Translations under genes and position numbers: made by a program
Assembly (NCBI GenBank): GCA_017554385.1
Contig: JAFZIL010000029.1
Span: forward strand, 1 to 43,111
Direction: 5' to 3'
Origin: Prevotella sp.
Lineage (GTDB): Bacteria > Bacteroidota > Bacteroidia > Bacteroidales > Bacteroidaceae
Length of the DNA: 43,111 nt
In this document: positions 8,215 through 16,989 of the stretch, piece after piece
Layout: each line of letters starts with the position of its first letter
How positions within the stretch are numbered: position 1 is the first letter of the stretch
The notes under the pieces: model-generated
Seen by the model: the letters and a program-made list of their open reading frames with translations, nothing else
What the model was told of the DNA's origin: nothing
The model's database searches: none

Positions 8215-10717
8215 ACTGCACGGCAGAGACCTGGATGGTGGTGCCGGGCTTCATGGTGACGTCATATTCATAGACCTTCGGCACGGGTGCTGGCTCGAAG
8301 CTGGTAAGCTCGGGCGAACGCAGCGGCTGGCGCACGTTGGCAGGCTGCATGAACTGGTTGGGGCAGGCGCCCTTGGCTGGTTTCAGTCCTTTGCCCTTAA
8401 GGGGTGCGGATGAGCGCAGGCGCAGTTTGCCACCGATGGTGGCGTGGATGGTGGCATGTTGCAGTTGGCTGCCCGACCAGCTGATGTCGGCAACGAATCC
8501 TCCGCGTGCCCTGAGTCCGCTTACCTCACCCTCGGTCCACGTCTTGGGCAGGGCGGGCAGCAGGTGGAGTGCACCGTCGTGGCTCTGCACAAGCATCTCG
8601 GCGATGCCTGCAGCACAGCCGAAGTTACCGTCGATCTGGAAGGGCGGGTGGGCATCGAAGAGGTTGGGATAGGTACGTCCTTCGGGATAGAACCTTGTGA
8701 AGCCGTCGCTGGGCAGCAGATGGAGCATGTTGCGGATGATGGTGAAGGCATGGTCGCCGTCGAGCATGCGTGCCCAGAAGTTGATTTTCCATCCTAAGCT
8801 CCATCCTGTGGCCATATCACCGCGCTGGCGCAGGGTATTGGCAGCTGCAGCAAAGAGGTCGGGATGGGTGAAGGGCGATATCTGGTTTGAGGGATAGAGT
8901 CCGTAGAGGTGGGATACGTGGCGGTGCTCGTCCTTCGGGTCGTCGCCGTCGATGAGCCACTCCTGTAGCTGTCCGTGACGACCTATCTGCATCGGAGGCA
9001 GCTGTGCGAGGGCTTTCTCGAGCCTTTGCTGCAACGGGCGGTCCTTGATGCCCAGCACGCGCATGGCTCCCAGCGTCTGGGTGAGCACGTCGAAGACAAT
9101 CTGGTTGTCCATCGTCGAGCCTGCGGTGACGGTGGTGGTCTTACCTACGGGGCCATGTTCGGGCGACACGGTTGGTACGGTCATAAGCCATCCTGCAGCT
9201 TGCTTCACCTCACCGTCGGCAGGATAGGGCTGCATGTAGTCGAGCAGGAAGACGGCAGCTCCCTTCATCACGTCGTAGTACTGGCGCAACAGCTGTTTGT
9301 CGCCTGTGAAGAGGTAGTGCTGCCAGATATGTGTGGTAAGCCAGGCGCCGCCAGTGGGGAACATGCCCCAGGTGGTGCCGTCGATGGGTCCGCTGACGCG
9401 CCACAGGTCAGTGTTGTGGTGAGCCACCCAACCGTTGCATCCGTACATGGTGCGTGCGGTCTCGACACCGGTCTTGCTGAGGTCGCGGATCATCTCGAAG
9501 AGCGGCAGCTGGGTCTCGGCAAGGTTACCCACGAGTGCGGGCCAGTAGTTCATCTCGGTGTTGATGTTGATGGTATACTTCGAATCCCACGGGGCATTCA
9601 TCTTGTCGTTCCATACGCCTTGCAGGTTGGCAGGCTGTCCACCGGGCTGCGACGAGCTGATGAGCAGGTAGCGGCCATACTGGAACATCAGTGCCACGAG
9701 GTCGAGGTCGAGATTTGAGGTTTGAGATTTGAGGTTTGAGGTTTGAGAGTTGCCGAAGGCCTGCAGACGACGGTCGGTGGGCAGGTCGGACTCTTTTGTG
9801 CGCGGCAGTCTCAGGCACACGCGGTCGAACTGCTTCTGATAACTCTCCTTGTGGCGGCTGAGTAGCTGCTCGTAGTCGTAGTTGAAGGCGGCTGTGAGCG
9901 CCTGCCGGTTCTTCTCGGTGGGGTTTCCAGAGATGTCGTTGTAGCTCACGTAGTTGGTGGCGGCTACGATATAGAGCGTAGCCTTGGTGGCACCACGCAC
10001 CACGATGCCCTCGGTGCCCTGCTGCTGTGTAGTGCCGTCGCTCTCGACGTGTATGCGGCATTCGGCTTTCAGCATGCCCTTGACGCCCTCCTGATCCACA
10101 TTGCTGATGACGGCCACGAGGTCGCCGCCCTTGATGGAACGCTCGGTAGGCAGCTGACATTCGTGCGAGAGGGCGAAGTTGAGCGCACCCTTCTGGTCGC
10201 TCTCAATGTGCATCACCACCAGCCCGTCGGCCATCGAGGCAAAGGTGGTGCGCCTGATGGTGGCATTGCCCACGCGATAGCTCACATTGGCTGTGGCCGT
10301 CTCAAGGTCGAGGTCGCGATAATACTGTTGCGGGTTCTGCTGGTTCCAGAACTTCACAAAAAGGCTTCCCAACGTGAGGAAACGCATGCCGAAGGGCTGC
10401 TTGAAGAAGTATTTGTCGATGAGCGCGTGGGCCTCACCCTCTTTTCCGGCATAGATAAGGTTGCGCACCTCTTCGAGATGGGCCAGCGACTCGGTACTGT
10501 TATTGTTGTAGGGCGATCCGCTCCAGAAGGTCTCTTCGTTCAACTGGATCTCCTCGGTGTCGGCACCACCGTAGACCATCGCACCCATGTGCGAGTTGCC
10601 GATGGGCAGTGCTTCGAGCCAATGGGTAGCGGCCTTGTCGTACCAGAGCTTCTGTTGGGCCGTTGCGCTGACGATAGCCAGCGTCAGTAAGGTGAAAAAG
10701 GTCAGTAATCGTTTCAT
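8213..10717 (-). CDS. Secreted GH95 alpha-L-fucosidase
   Basis: Inverting GH95 glycosidase that removes alpha-1,2-linked L-fucose (some members act on L-galactose) from host or plant glycans. There are 834 residues with a signal peptide (1-20, VSATAQ). The N-terminal beta domain begins WLEALPIGNSHMGAMVYGG. The (alpha/alpha)6 barrel carries NINTEMNYWP near 384-393 (family Asn pair), the acid E586 in LQEWLIDGDD and D696 in IDGNFG. A heptad repeat (9714-9748) encodes QTSNLKSQTSNL-like residues 324-335 in a linker before the barrel. Unlike GH27, GH10 and GH43 here it has no GIYIKN-type tail. It starts 13 bp after the stop of the aminotransferase gene, so they share a transcript. Confidence 0.93.
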   Translation of the reverse strand: MKRLLTFFTLLTLAIVSATAQQKLWYDKAATHWLEALPIGNSHMGAMVYGGADTEEIQLNEETFWSGSPYNNNSTESLAHLEEVRNLIYAGKEGEAHALIDKYFFKQPFGMRFLTLGSLFVKFWNQQNPQQYYRDLDLETATANVSYRVGNATIRRTTFASMADGLVVMHIESDQKGALNFALSHECQLPTERSIKGGDLVAVISNVDQEGVKGMLKAECRIHVESDGTTQQQGTEGIVVRGATKATLYIVAATNYVSYNDISGNPTEKNRQALTAAFNYDYEQLLSRHKESYQKQFDRVCLRLPRTKESDLPTDRRLQAFGNSQTSNLKSQTSNLDLDLVALMFQYGRYLLISSSQPGGQPANLQGVWNDKMNAPWDSKYTININTEMNYWPALVGNLAETQLPLFEMIRDLSKTGVETARTMYGCNGWVAHHNTDLWRVSGPIDGTTWGMFPTGGAWLTTHIWQHYLFTGDKQLLRQYYDVMKGAAVFLLDYMQPYPADGEVKQAAGWLMTVPTVSPEHGPVGKTTTVTAGSTMDNQIVFDVLTQTLGAMRVLGIKDRPLQQRLEKALAQLPPMQIGRHGQLQEWLIDGDDPKDEHRHVSHLYGLYPSNQISPFTHPDLFAAAANTLRQRGDMATGWSLGWKINFWARMLDGDHAFTIIRNMLHLLPSDGFTRFYPEGRTYPNLFDAHPPFQIDGNFGCAAGIAEMLVQSHDGALHLLPALPKTWTEGEVSGLRARGGFVADISWSGSQLQHATIHATIGGKLRLRSSAPLKGKGLKPAKGACPNQFMQPANVRQPLRSPELTSFEPAPVPKVYEYDVTMKPGTTIQVSAVQ
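9714..9748. repeat. In-frame heptad repeat in the GH95 gene
   Basis: Five 7-bp units on the plus strand: TTTGAGG, TTTGAGA, TTTGAGG, TTTGAGG, TTTGAGA. The gene reads the opposite strand (CCTCAAA), which is free of stops in all three frames. The plus strand gives TGA within three units. Confidence 0.85.
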
Positions 10718-10730
10718 GTGTTCTTTGGGG

Positions 10731-11843
10731 TTATTGTTGTTCGAATTGATTGATCAGGGTGGCCACTCGAGCGGCCTCTTCGAGGGTAAGCACGGGACTC
10801 ATGGGCAGGCTCAGCTCTTCGCGGTGCAACTGCTCGGTGACGGGCAGCGACACCGTTGGCCAGTGGCTGTAGCAAGCCTGGCGGTGGGGAGGTATGGGAT
10901 AGTGGATAAGCGTCTCGACACCGTTATCACGGAGCCACGCCTGCAGCTCATCGCGCTGCTTGCAGAAAACGGGGAAGAGATGGTAGACATGTTCGTCGTC
11001 GGGTGCTTGCCGGGGCAGACGCACCAGTGGGTTGCTGATGTGGCTATAGTAATAATGTGCAATGTTGCGACGCTTCCCGTTGTCGGCATCGAGCCAGGCG
11101 AGCTTCGCGCTGAGCACAGCAGCCTGAATCTCGTCGAGCCGGCTGTTGCGTCCCTGATAGCGGAACACGTATTTGCGTTCCATGCCGTAGTTGGCCAGCA
11201 TCCTTACGCAGTCGGCCAACTGGTCGTCGTCGGTGGTCACGGCTCCTCCGTCGCCCAGCGCACCCAGGTTCTTGCCCGGATAGAAGCTATGGCCGGCAGC
11301 ATGGCCCAGTGAGCCCGTGCGGTGCCGACCGAAGCAGCAGCCGTGAGCCTGCGCATTGTCCTCGACAAGAAGCAGCCCGTGCTGCTTACAGATCTCGCCT
11401 ATACGGTCGGTGTAGGCACAGCGTCCATAGAGGTGTACTATCATTATGGAACGCGTGCGAGGAGTAATGTGCTGCTCGATGAGTCGGTCGTCAATCTCCA
11501 GTGTGTCGGCGTCAGGCTCTACCAGTACGGGGGTCAGACGATTCTCGGTGATGGCCAGAATAGAGGCGATGTAGGTGTTGGCTGGCACGATTACCTCGTC
11601 GCCCTCCCGCATCAGTCCTAACTCGATGTAGGCACGGTAGATGAGCGTGAGCGCGTCGAGGCCGTTGGCCACGCCTATACAATGGCGCGTGCCGATGAAA
11701 CGGGCATAGTCTGCCTCAAACCGACGGCACTCATTGCCCAGCAAATACCAACCGCTGTCAACAACGCGGCATGTTGCCTCATGGATCTCAGCAGCATGGG
11801 CAGCCGTCACTTTCTGCAGGTCGAGAAACTTTATTTCCTTCAT
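10731..11843 (-). CDS. DegT/DnrJ/EryC1/StrS family sugar aminotransferase
   Basis: PLP-dependent transaminase acting on nucleotide-linked keto sugars for surface polysaccharide or LPS synthesis. There are 370 residues. The N-terminal FLDLQKVTAAHAAEI and SGWYLLGNE segments, VPANTYIAS (about 92-100), the DNAQAHG motif, and the PLP-binding K191 in HSFYPGKNLGALGDGGAV are typical. The FdtB/QdtB (3-aminosugar) branch is the closest impression, but substrate assignment is inference. It is the only sugar-nucleotide gene here and is separated from the glycosyltransferases by the restriction-modification pair, whose methyltransferase ends only 32 bp upstream. No promoter is visible in that gap, so the insertion may have changed its transcription. 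Confidence 0.85.
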   Translation of the reverse strand: MKEIKFLDLQKVTAAHAAEIHEATCRVVDSGWYLLGNECRRFEADYARFIGTRHCIGVANGLDALTLIYRAYIELGLMREGDEVIVPANTYIASILAITENRLTPVLVEPDADTLEIDDRLIEQHITPRTRSIMIVHLYGRCAYTDRIGEICKQHGLLLVEDNAQAHGCCFGRHRTGSLGHAAGHSFYPGKNLGALGDGGAVTTDDDQLADCVRMLANYGMERKYVFRYQGRNSRLDEIQAAVLSAKLAWLDADNGKRRNIAHYYYSHISNPLVRLPRQAPDDEHVYHLFPVFCKQRDELQAWLRDNGVETLIHYPIPPHRQACYSHWPTVSLPVTEQLHREELSLPMSPVLTLEEAARVATLINQFEQQ

Positions 11844-11875
11844 AATCGCTGTGATGGTGTTCTCAATGGAAATGA

Positions 11876-12796
11876 CTATACCGTTGGAATAGCTTCAAAT
11901 AAATCATACGTAACCACGTTCTTGGCTCTATATTTTTCTCTCACATCCTCCATAAAGGATTCTATTCTATCAGGATGATTCTTCAAAAACCATTTAATAT
12001 GATTTTCAATATACTCTTTTCTTATTATTACATCATTCAAATCATTAGGTACTCTTAACATTCTTTCGTCGATGCTGTCAAAACCCTCAAATCTCTGTCT
12101 TAAACGTTCATGAATTTGTTCTACATAAACACTATTAAGTTCTATCCCAATAGCATTTCTGTTAAGTTGCTGACAGACTCTTAGTGTTGTGCCGCTTCCA
12201 GCAAAAGGGTCCAGCACTATGTCGTTTTCATCACTTGAGGCCAAAACCATTCTTTCAATCAGCGCCTCTGGTTTTTGTGTTGGATGCTCTTGTCTGTTTT
12301 TCTGACAATAGTGGATATGCGAGATCTCCCAAACATCACCAGGGTTTGCACCGCGCATGTTATTTATTTTCCTGTAATACTTTTGTGGTATTCTTATATC
12401 GTCTAAATTAAATTTATAATTTGATGATTTAGTGAACATCAGAATATCGTCATGTCTTGGTGAAAAGCCCTTGGTTTTACCAATACCTTGTGTATAATGC
12501 CAACTTATCCAATTGACAAAATTCATCTTCAAATCTCTTTCAAGTATTTGAAACAGATACGATATATACCTAAAACCAACAAAGATATAGATTGTTCCAC
12601 TTGACTTTAGCACACGATAACATTCGTTTAGCCAAGCCTTTGTGAAACTAATGTATTCATCAAATTCTTGTCTATCACTCCCATTGCCATAATCTTTACC
12701 CACATTATAGGGTGGGTCCGCAATAATCAGATCTATGCTTTCGTCTTGAGCGGACTTAAGCTTCTCTATGCAGTCACCTAATATAACGTCTATCAT
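11876..12796 (-). CDS. Type II DNA methyltransferase, beta-class (adenine-N6 or cytosine-N4)
   Basis: Protects host DNA by methylating the recognition site. From the ATG at 12796 it has 306 residues. The catalytic DPPYN motif (D27-N31) precedes the SAM-binding motif DPFAGSGTT (from D196), the order of beta-class enzymes; HPTQKPEALIERM lies just before it and a variable target recognition region between. A longer TTG start at 12832 would add 12 residues, but the ATG overlaps by ATGA with a TGA that closes an in-frame extension of the endonuclease frame, so 12796 is preferred. The gene is A+T-rich compared with its neighbours. The recognition sequence cannot be read from this. Confidence 0.88.
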   Translation of the reverse strand: MIDVILGDCIEKLKSAQDESIDLIIADPPYNVGKDYGNGSDRQEFDEYISFTKAWLNECYRVLKSSGTIYIFVGFRYISYLFQILERDLKMNFVNWISWHYTQGIGKTKGFSPRHDDILMFTKSSNYKFNLDDIRIPQKYYRKINNMRGANPGDVWEISHIHYCQKNRQEHPTQKPEALIERMVLASSDENDIVLDPFAGSGTTLRVCQQLNRNAIGIELNSVYVEQIHERLRQRFEGFDSIDERMLRVPNDLNDVIIRKEYIENHIKWFLKNHPDRIESFMEDVREKYRAKNVVTYDLFEAIPTV

Positions 12797-12903
12797 TTTA
12801 TCCAACCATTTTGATTTGCAAGAACCAACCAATCATCAAAAGTTCGCTTTGAAGATGATAAGAACTTATCGTCGAGTAGCTGACAAAATTCCCATGTTGT
12901 TCA
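12793..12903 (-). pseudogene. 35-codon in-frame extension of the endonuclease gene behind a TGA
   Basis: Directly after the endonuclease TGA (12901-12903) the same frame stays open for 35 codons (TTWEFCQLLDDKF... to ...ANQNGWIK) and closes with a TGA at 12793-12795 that overlaps the methyltransferase ATG as ATGA. The residues are protein-like. Either the endonuclease has lost its C-terminus to a nonsense change or the spacer is open by chance. Confidence 0.5.
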
Positions 12904-13566
12904 TTTTACAAGATTAACATAATGTATATCCTTTATCTGCAGTTGACCTGTTCCAAGTGCAGGATTATAGCTAAAATCTGGTGCGCTGATGTATTTTATG
13001 TCATAAGCATTATATTTTACTACTTCCATTATACCATCCATCAGCCCAGTCGTATGATTCTTCTGACAGTATACCTTATGCTTTAACGATAAAATCACGA
13101 AAATAAAATCCGCATCTTCAATGTATGCAGACCGTATTCTTGCATAGGATGTTATATTAGGAGATTTGCCCGATTTTTCCAAATCTTCGGCCGTAGCCTT
13201 AGAATCAACGTTGGCAGTTACAACAGATCCAAAGGTCGTTTTCTTCTTGAACTGCAGAATAATGTCGGCCATGCCAAGACGCGGGCATGTTTCTGAATGA
13301 ACCAAGTTCCATTCGTTTTTATCATTTTGAGCAATACTCTCAAATAGCTCGCCTGCCCATGCCTCAACAAATGGACCTGCAATTTTATTTATATTTTCCA
13401 TTGGCAATCCATTCTTAAGATTGGTGTTTATAACTATCTTATTTTCACCTTTCTTAATGGTTTCAGCCAAAATGTCTTCTATAGACTTTATTACGAAAGC
13501 AGAAGCTTCGCTATAGTCTCTAGATTCTACAGGAATCTTAAAATTCAAATCCTTATAATTTGTCAT
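12901..13566 (-). CDS. Probable type II restriction endonuclease, PD-(D/E)XK-like
   Basis: From the first ATG (13566) it has 221 residues. The core pattern fits a PD-(D/E)XK nuclease: the helix GPFVEAWAGELFESIA, then GMADIIL (D101) and VTANVDSKAT, giving D...D-S-K (D121, K123), followed by a helix. No close named family is recognised; the assignment rests on this pattern and on adjacency to a cognate-type methyltransferase transcribed behind it. The frame is open further upstream, but no ATG precedes 13566. A strong promoter and a palindrome lie upstream. It may be truncated: see the 35-codon extension behind its TGA. A+T-rich codon use marks it as recently acquired. Confidence 0.65.
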   Translation of the reverse strand: MTNYKDLNFKIPVESRDYSEASAFVIKSIEDILAETIKKGENKIVINTNLKNGLPMENINKIAGPFVEAWAGELFESIAQNDKNEWNLVHSETCPRLGMADIILQFKKKTTFGSVVTANVDSKATAEDLEKSGKSPNITSYARIRSAYIEDADFIFVILSLKHKVYCQKNHTTGLMDGIMEVVKYNAYDIKYISAPDFSYNPALGTGQLQIKDIHYVNLVK

Positions 13567-13642
13567 AATAGTATGATTGACTTTCAATGATTTATGTCTA
13601 CTCAGAAGTTCTTTCGAATCCACCGTCTACACTTTGATTTCT

Positions 13643-13660
13643 TCCTATTATCATAGGAAA
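13643..13660. promoter_or_regulatory. Palindrome in the R-M leader, possible operator
   Basis: TTCCTAT (13643-13649) and ATAGGAA (13654-13660) form a perfect 7-bp inverted repeat with a 4-base centre. It sits just downstream of the R-M promoter, where a repressor would block transcription. No controller (C) protein gene is present. Confidence 0.4.
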
Positions 13661-13674
13661 CTAAATTTGGCTAC

Positions 13675-13706
13675 AAAGATATGAAAAAGTTACGAGTTCT
13701 GCAAAC
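13675..13706 (-). promoter_or_regulatory. Promoter of the restriction-modification operon
   Basis: On the minus strand TTTG (13703-13706) and TATCTTTG (13675-13682) are 20 bp apart, a full match to the Bacteroidetes -33/-7 pattern. Transcription would start near 13668, about 100 bp before the endonuclease ATG. Confidence 0.75.
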
Positions 13707-14142
13707 TTTCTTAGCGACTTTGAGAGTTTTTATATATAAAAGTCCAGGCCAAGACAATCAACACGATGTGAGGGAAAAATTTTAGACTGTGCTCAGACAT
13801 GGCAGTCAACCAAATCCGTACGGGTAGGCAATTGTTAAAAAAAAGGTCTAAAAGGAGTCAACCTCCAGTAGGAAAAGACAGTTTCCGTAGTGTCAATATC
13901 TGTGTAATTAGTATGTATACCCGCTATTCATGCGTAACTTTGCATCAACCGCAAGACATTTATCTCGAAAAAACGGTTAAATAATGACACGATATGAGAT
14001 ATTTTGCTTTGGAAGAGAAGATTATCTGAAATTATTGTGTATCTTTGCAGTTGGTTCGAGGAGGTGCCCTCTCAAACGCTGTGTGTGAGGAGGCACGCGT
14101 AAGAATTGAAGAATTGAAGTTACTATTTAAAATATAATAAGT
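13707..14142. other. Intergenic region upstream of the LRR protein
   Basis: About 430 bp without a convincing gene. It holds two plus-strand -7 matches, TAACTTTG (13935-13942) and TATCTTTG (14040-14047), neither with a TTTG box at the usual spacing. A short AGAATTGA octad duplication occurs just before the LRR gene start (about 14102-14117). An open frame of 61 codons at 13799 has no homology-like features and is not called. Confidence 0.5.
14040..14047 (+). promoter_or_regulatory. -7 promoter box for the LRR protein gene
   Basis: TATCTTTG fits TAnnTTTG; the leader to the ATG at 14143 would be about 90 bases. Confidence 0.45.
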
Positions 14143-16989
14143 ATGAAAAAGGTTCTATTATCACTCATCTTCTGTATGACAACCATCGCCATGCAGGCCC
14201 AGTTGTTGACGATTGGCAGCTGGAACGCATCAAGCCGGAACATACCGGTCAAGAGTAACTATAAATACAGTTTCAGTGAGCAGATATATACTGCCTCGGA
14301 AATCGGGAGTGCTGGAACTATGAAAAGTCTGGACTTCTATAACATTGGTAGTGATCCTCAGACACGCACGCTGGATGTCTACGTGGCGTTCACAGACAAG
14401 AATGAATTCATAGACATGACGGCAGACAACAAAGTGTTCAGCGGAGAGGTCACATTTGCCAAGGACGAATGGACTACCATTGCCTTTGACAAGCCGTTGG
14501 AATATGACGGCACGCAGAATATGATCATTGCCGTCAACGACCTGACGGGTCGCGATGAGAACGATATTAATTTCAGGGCTTATTATTCAGGCCAAGGTTA
14601 TCAGACACTTTATATGGCCAGAGACGAGTCAGGTGCCTATAACCCATCTGACATCAAGCAGTACTATTACCAAACCGACTACTATAAAAACGTCATCAGA
14701 CTCGAGTTTATTCAAAACATTTCAGTGATGGACGAGGAAAACAACCTGGTCAACGAATTGGACTTTGGAAAATCTGACGATGGGGCAAGCCGCACTTTGG
14801 TATTGAAAAACAACACAGAGGCCCCCGTTGATGTCCAGGTGGACCTCAGCTGTTTCCCCGACAACTCTTTCTCCTCGGACAAACAACAGATAACCATTGC
14901 GGCAGGAGCTTCAGAGAGCATCACGTTGACCATGCCGGCTTTGCCATACGGTAGCAGGGATGGAGAGCTGACACTTTCATTTCTTGGCACAACGAAGAAG
15001 ATAGCCCTGAAGGGTACTATCGTGCCACCCTCTGTGCCACTCGATGCGGAGCATTTCCCTGATGACAAATTCCGCCAACACGTTTCCTATAAGTATGACA
15101 CCGACAAGGATGGCATACTTAGTGGAGACGAGATACTCGCAGTAGTGAGTTTTTCTTTCTACCAAGGCTACAACTTCACGGTTAATGACCTGACAGGTAT
15201 TGAATATTTCGTGGAGATGCAGAAGTTTGAGAATGGAGCCAGCCAATGTACCTTCACCTTCGACGAATTGGATATGTCGAAATTCGTCAGACTCACCAGT
15301 TTTGAATGCGAATTAAACAACCTGAAGGTTCTCAACCTGAGGAATAACAAACTCCTGAGAGAGTTGAACTGCAGCAGGAACCAGATTACAGACCTTGACC
15401 TGAGCAACAATACTGAGCTTACAAGAATCGTTTGTAATGACAACCAACTGTCAACCATCGACTTGACGGCTTGCACCAAGCTGGAAGAACTAAACATTTC
15501 AAATAATCAGCTTAAGAACTTAGACCTCAAGGCAGACAAACTTGAATCTCTTGCAATCAATGGAAACAATATTCGCGGCAAAGCGATGGACGACCTGATA
15601 GCCTCGTTACCTGTTTTTGAGGGGAGATATGTGGGTGAGTACAATGAGTACTGGCAAGAATTTGTTTATCTTGTTTACAAGCCATTCAGGTATTCTTCAG
15701 ACAACACCCTTAACAATGTGGTGACCGAATCGCAACATCAAGCAGCCTTGGCTAAGGGGTGGAAGACATGTTATTGGACTTATGACGGGTTTGTTGAGCA
15801 TTTCTCGCCCGACGGAGTGGTGATTTCCGATGAGAACTTCCCGGACGAGAACCTGCAGAAAGCATTGTTCAATAAAGAAGAAGAAGCAAAAGACGGAGTG
15901 TTCACCGAGGAGGAAATAGCAGGAATAGAGGAGTTAAACCTTTACGGATGCGATATTAGCCGGCTGAAAGGCATAGAACATTTCACGGCTATCAACCATT
16001 TGTATTGCTACAACAACCACTTGCAGGGCGAGGCCGTTGACGAGCTGATAGAATGTCTGCCAATACGTGAAGAAAAGGACGGGGAGATGGACTTTATGTA
16101 CTTCGGCAATGACGACAATGTTATAACCAAGGAACAAGCTGATGCTGCAAAAGAGAAGGGATGGAAGGTGTTTTGCTATTATGAATACGGCAGGCAGGAG
16201 TTTATGGGACGACCCCTTCCCCTTGTCTTTTACCACTTAGAAGACGGGGAAGAGGATTATATGTTGATGGGCGAATACAATCAATCGACCATCATCGACG
16301 ACCTTAAACAAAAGGGATGGATCATTGAAGGTGACATTTCATACGACGACGATACAAAGACCATCACGCTGAATGGAATCAAGGCAGCTAACATGTATAT
16401 TGAAGTCAACCATGAATTAGTAGATCCCAATAACGTCAGCAACACTCCTTATACCATCAAAGTGAATGACGCCAACGAACTGGTTGGAATGGTTGTGGCA
16501 ACGAGCGAATTGTCTCTTGTAGGCAGTGGCACGCTCAGCAACTCTGTTCTTTATGCTTATGTCTCTCTCATGACAATCGACGGACCGGCCATCGAAGTAA
16601 ACTCTCCCGAGTCGTATGGCCTCTATATTGGAGAGCGGGAAAGTTCTACGTTAGACATCAAGAGCGGCAGCCTGCGGCTCACCGCTACGCAGCATCCGCT
16701 GTATATGAGCGGCAATGATACTCCGACGCTTAATCTGGCCGAGGGTATGGTCGTGTTGGCTCCTGCCGATGCCGTATGGACAACCAATTCATATTCGGGA
16801 TACTTCGCTGATGCCGATGGCAATCCGCTCGGCACCGCTACGCTCGAAATAGGTGTCGTCGACGGTATAAGCCACGCAGCTATCCAGCCTTCCTTCAACC
16901 AAGGCTACTACACGCTTGACGGTCGCCGCATAATAGAGCCCACACGTAAGGGCATCTATATTCAGAAAGGTAAAAAGGTAATAAAGTGA
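14143..16989 (+). CDS. Secreted leucine-rich-repeat surface protein with EF-hand-like segment
   Basis: 948 residues. A signal peptide (1-19, IAMQAQ) is followed by a beta-rich domain to about 190, an Ig-like segment to about 300, and a calcium-loop-like DTDKDGILSGDE near 319. Bacterial LRRs follow (LRELNCSRNQITDLDLSNN type) at about 380-480. A module ending in DDLIASLP...AALAKGWKTCYW is echoed later by DELIECLP...AAKEKGWKVFCYY. A second EF-like DGVFTEEEIAG lies near 587, then a beta-helix-like part. The tail YYTLDGRRIIEPTRKGIYIQ...KKVIK resembles those of GH27, GH10 and GH43 here and may direct secretion. Likely adhesion or substrate binding at the cell surface; no enzyme motif was seen. Its TGA overlaps the GTG start of the next gene. 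Confidence 0.75.
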   Translation: MKKVLLSLIFCMTTIAMQAQLLTIGSWNASSRNIPVKSNYKYSFSEQIYTASEIGSAGTMKSLDFYNIGSDPQTRTLDVYVAFTDKNEFIDMTADNKVFSGEVTFAKDEWTTIAFDKPLEYDGTQNMIIAVNDLTGRDENDINFRAYYSGQGYQTLYMARDESGAYNPSDIKQYYYQTDYYKNVIRLEFIQNISVMDEENNLVNELDFGKSDDGASRTLVLKNNTEAPVDVQVDLSCFPDNSFSSDKQQITIAAGASESITLTMPALPYGSRDGELTLSFLGTTKKIALKGTIVPPSVPLDAEHFPDDKFRQHVSYKYDTDKDGILSGDEILAVVSFSFYQGYNFTVNDLTGIEYFVEMQKFENGASQCTFTFDELDMSKFVRLTSFECELNNLKVLNLRNNKLLRELNCSRNQITDLDLSNNTELTRIVCNDNQLSTIDLTACTKLEELNISNNQLKNLDLKADKLESLAINGNNIRGKAMDDLIASLPVFEGRYVGEYNEYWQEFVYLVYKPFRYSSDNTLNNVVTESQHQAALAKGWKTCYWTYDGFVEHFSPDGVVISDENFPDENLQKALFNKEEEAKDGVFTEEEIAGIEELNLYGCDISRLKGIEHFTAINHLYCYNNHLQGEAVDELIECLPIREEKDGEMDFMYFGNDDNVITKEQADAAKEKGWKVFCYYEYGRQEFMGRPLPLVFYHLEDGEEDYMLMGEYNQSTIIDDLKQKGWIIEGDISYDDDTKTITLNGIKAANMYIEVNHELVDPNNVSNTPYTIKVNDANELVGMVVATSELSLVGSGTLSNSVLYAYVSLMTIDGPAIEVNSPESYGLYIGERESSTLDIKSGSLRLTATQHPLYMSGNDTPTLNLAEGMVVLAPADAVWTTNSYSGYFADADGNPLGTATLEIGVVDGISHAAIQPSFNQGYYTLDGRRIIEPTRKGIYIQKGKKVIK

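Noticed and set aside
8975-9718. 247-codon open frame on the plus strand
   Set aside because: Lies inside the GH95 gene on the opposite strand; no domain-like sequence.
12832-12904. Methyltransferase start at TTG 12832, or a tiny gene from the ATG at 12904
   Set aside because: The ATG at 12796 couples by ATGA to the preceding frame and gives the normal N-terminus; the tiny frame ends after about 11 codons.
13799-13984. 61-codon open frame upstream of the LRR gene
   Set aside because: No start context, no recognisable domain, and low-complexity basic composition.
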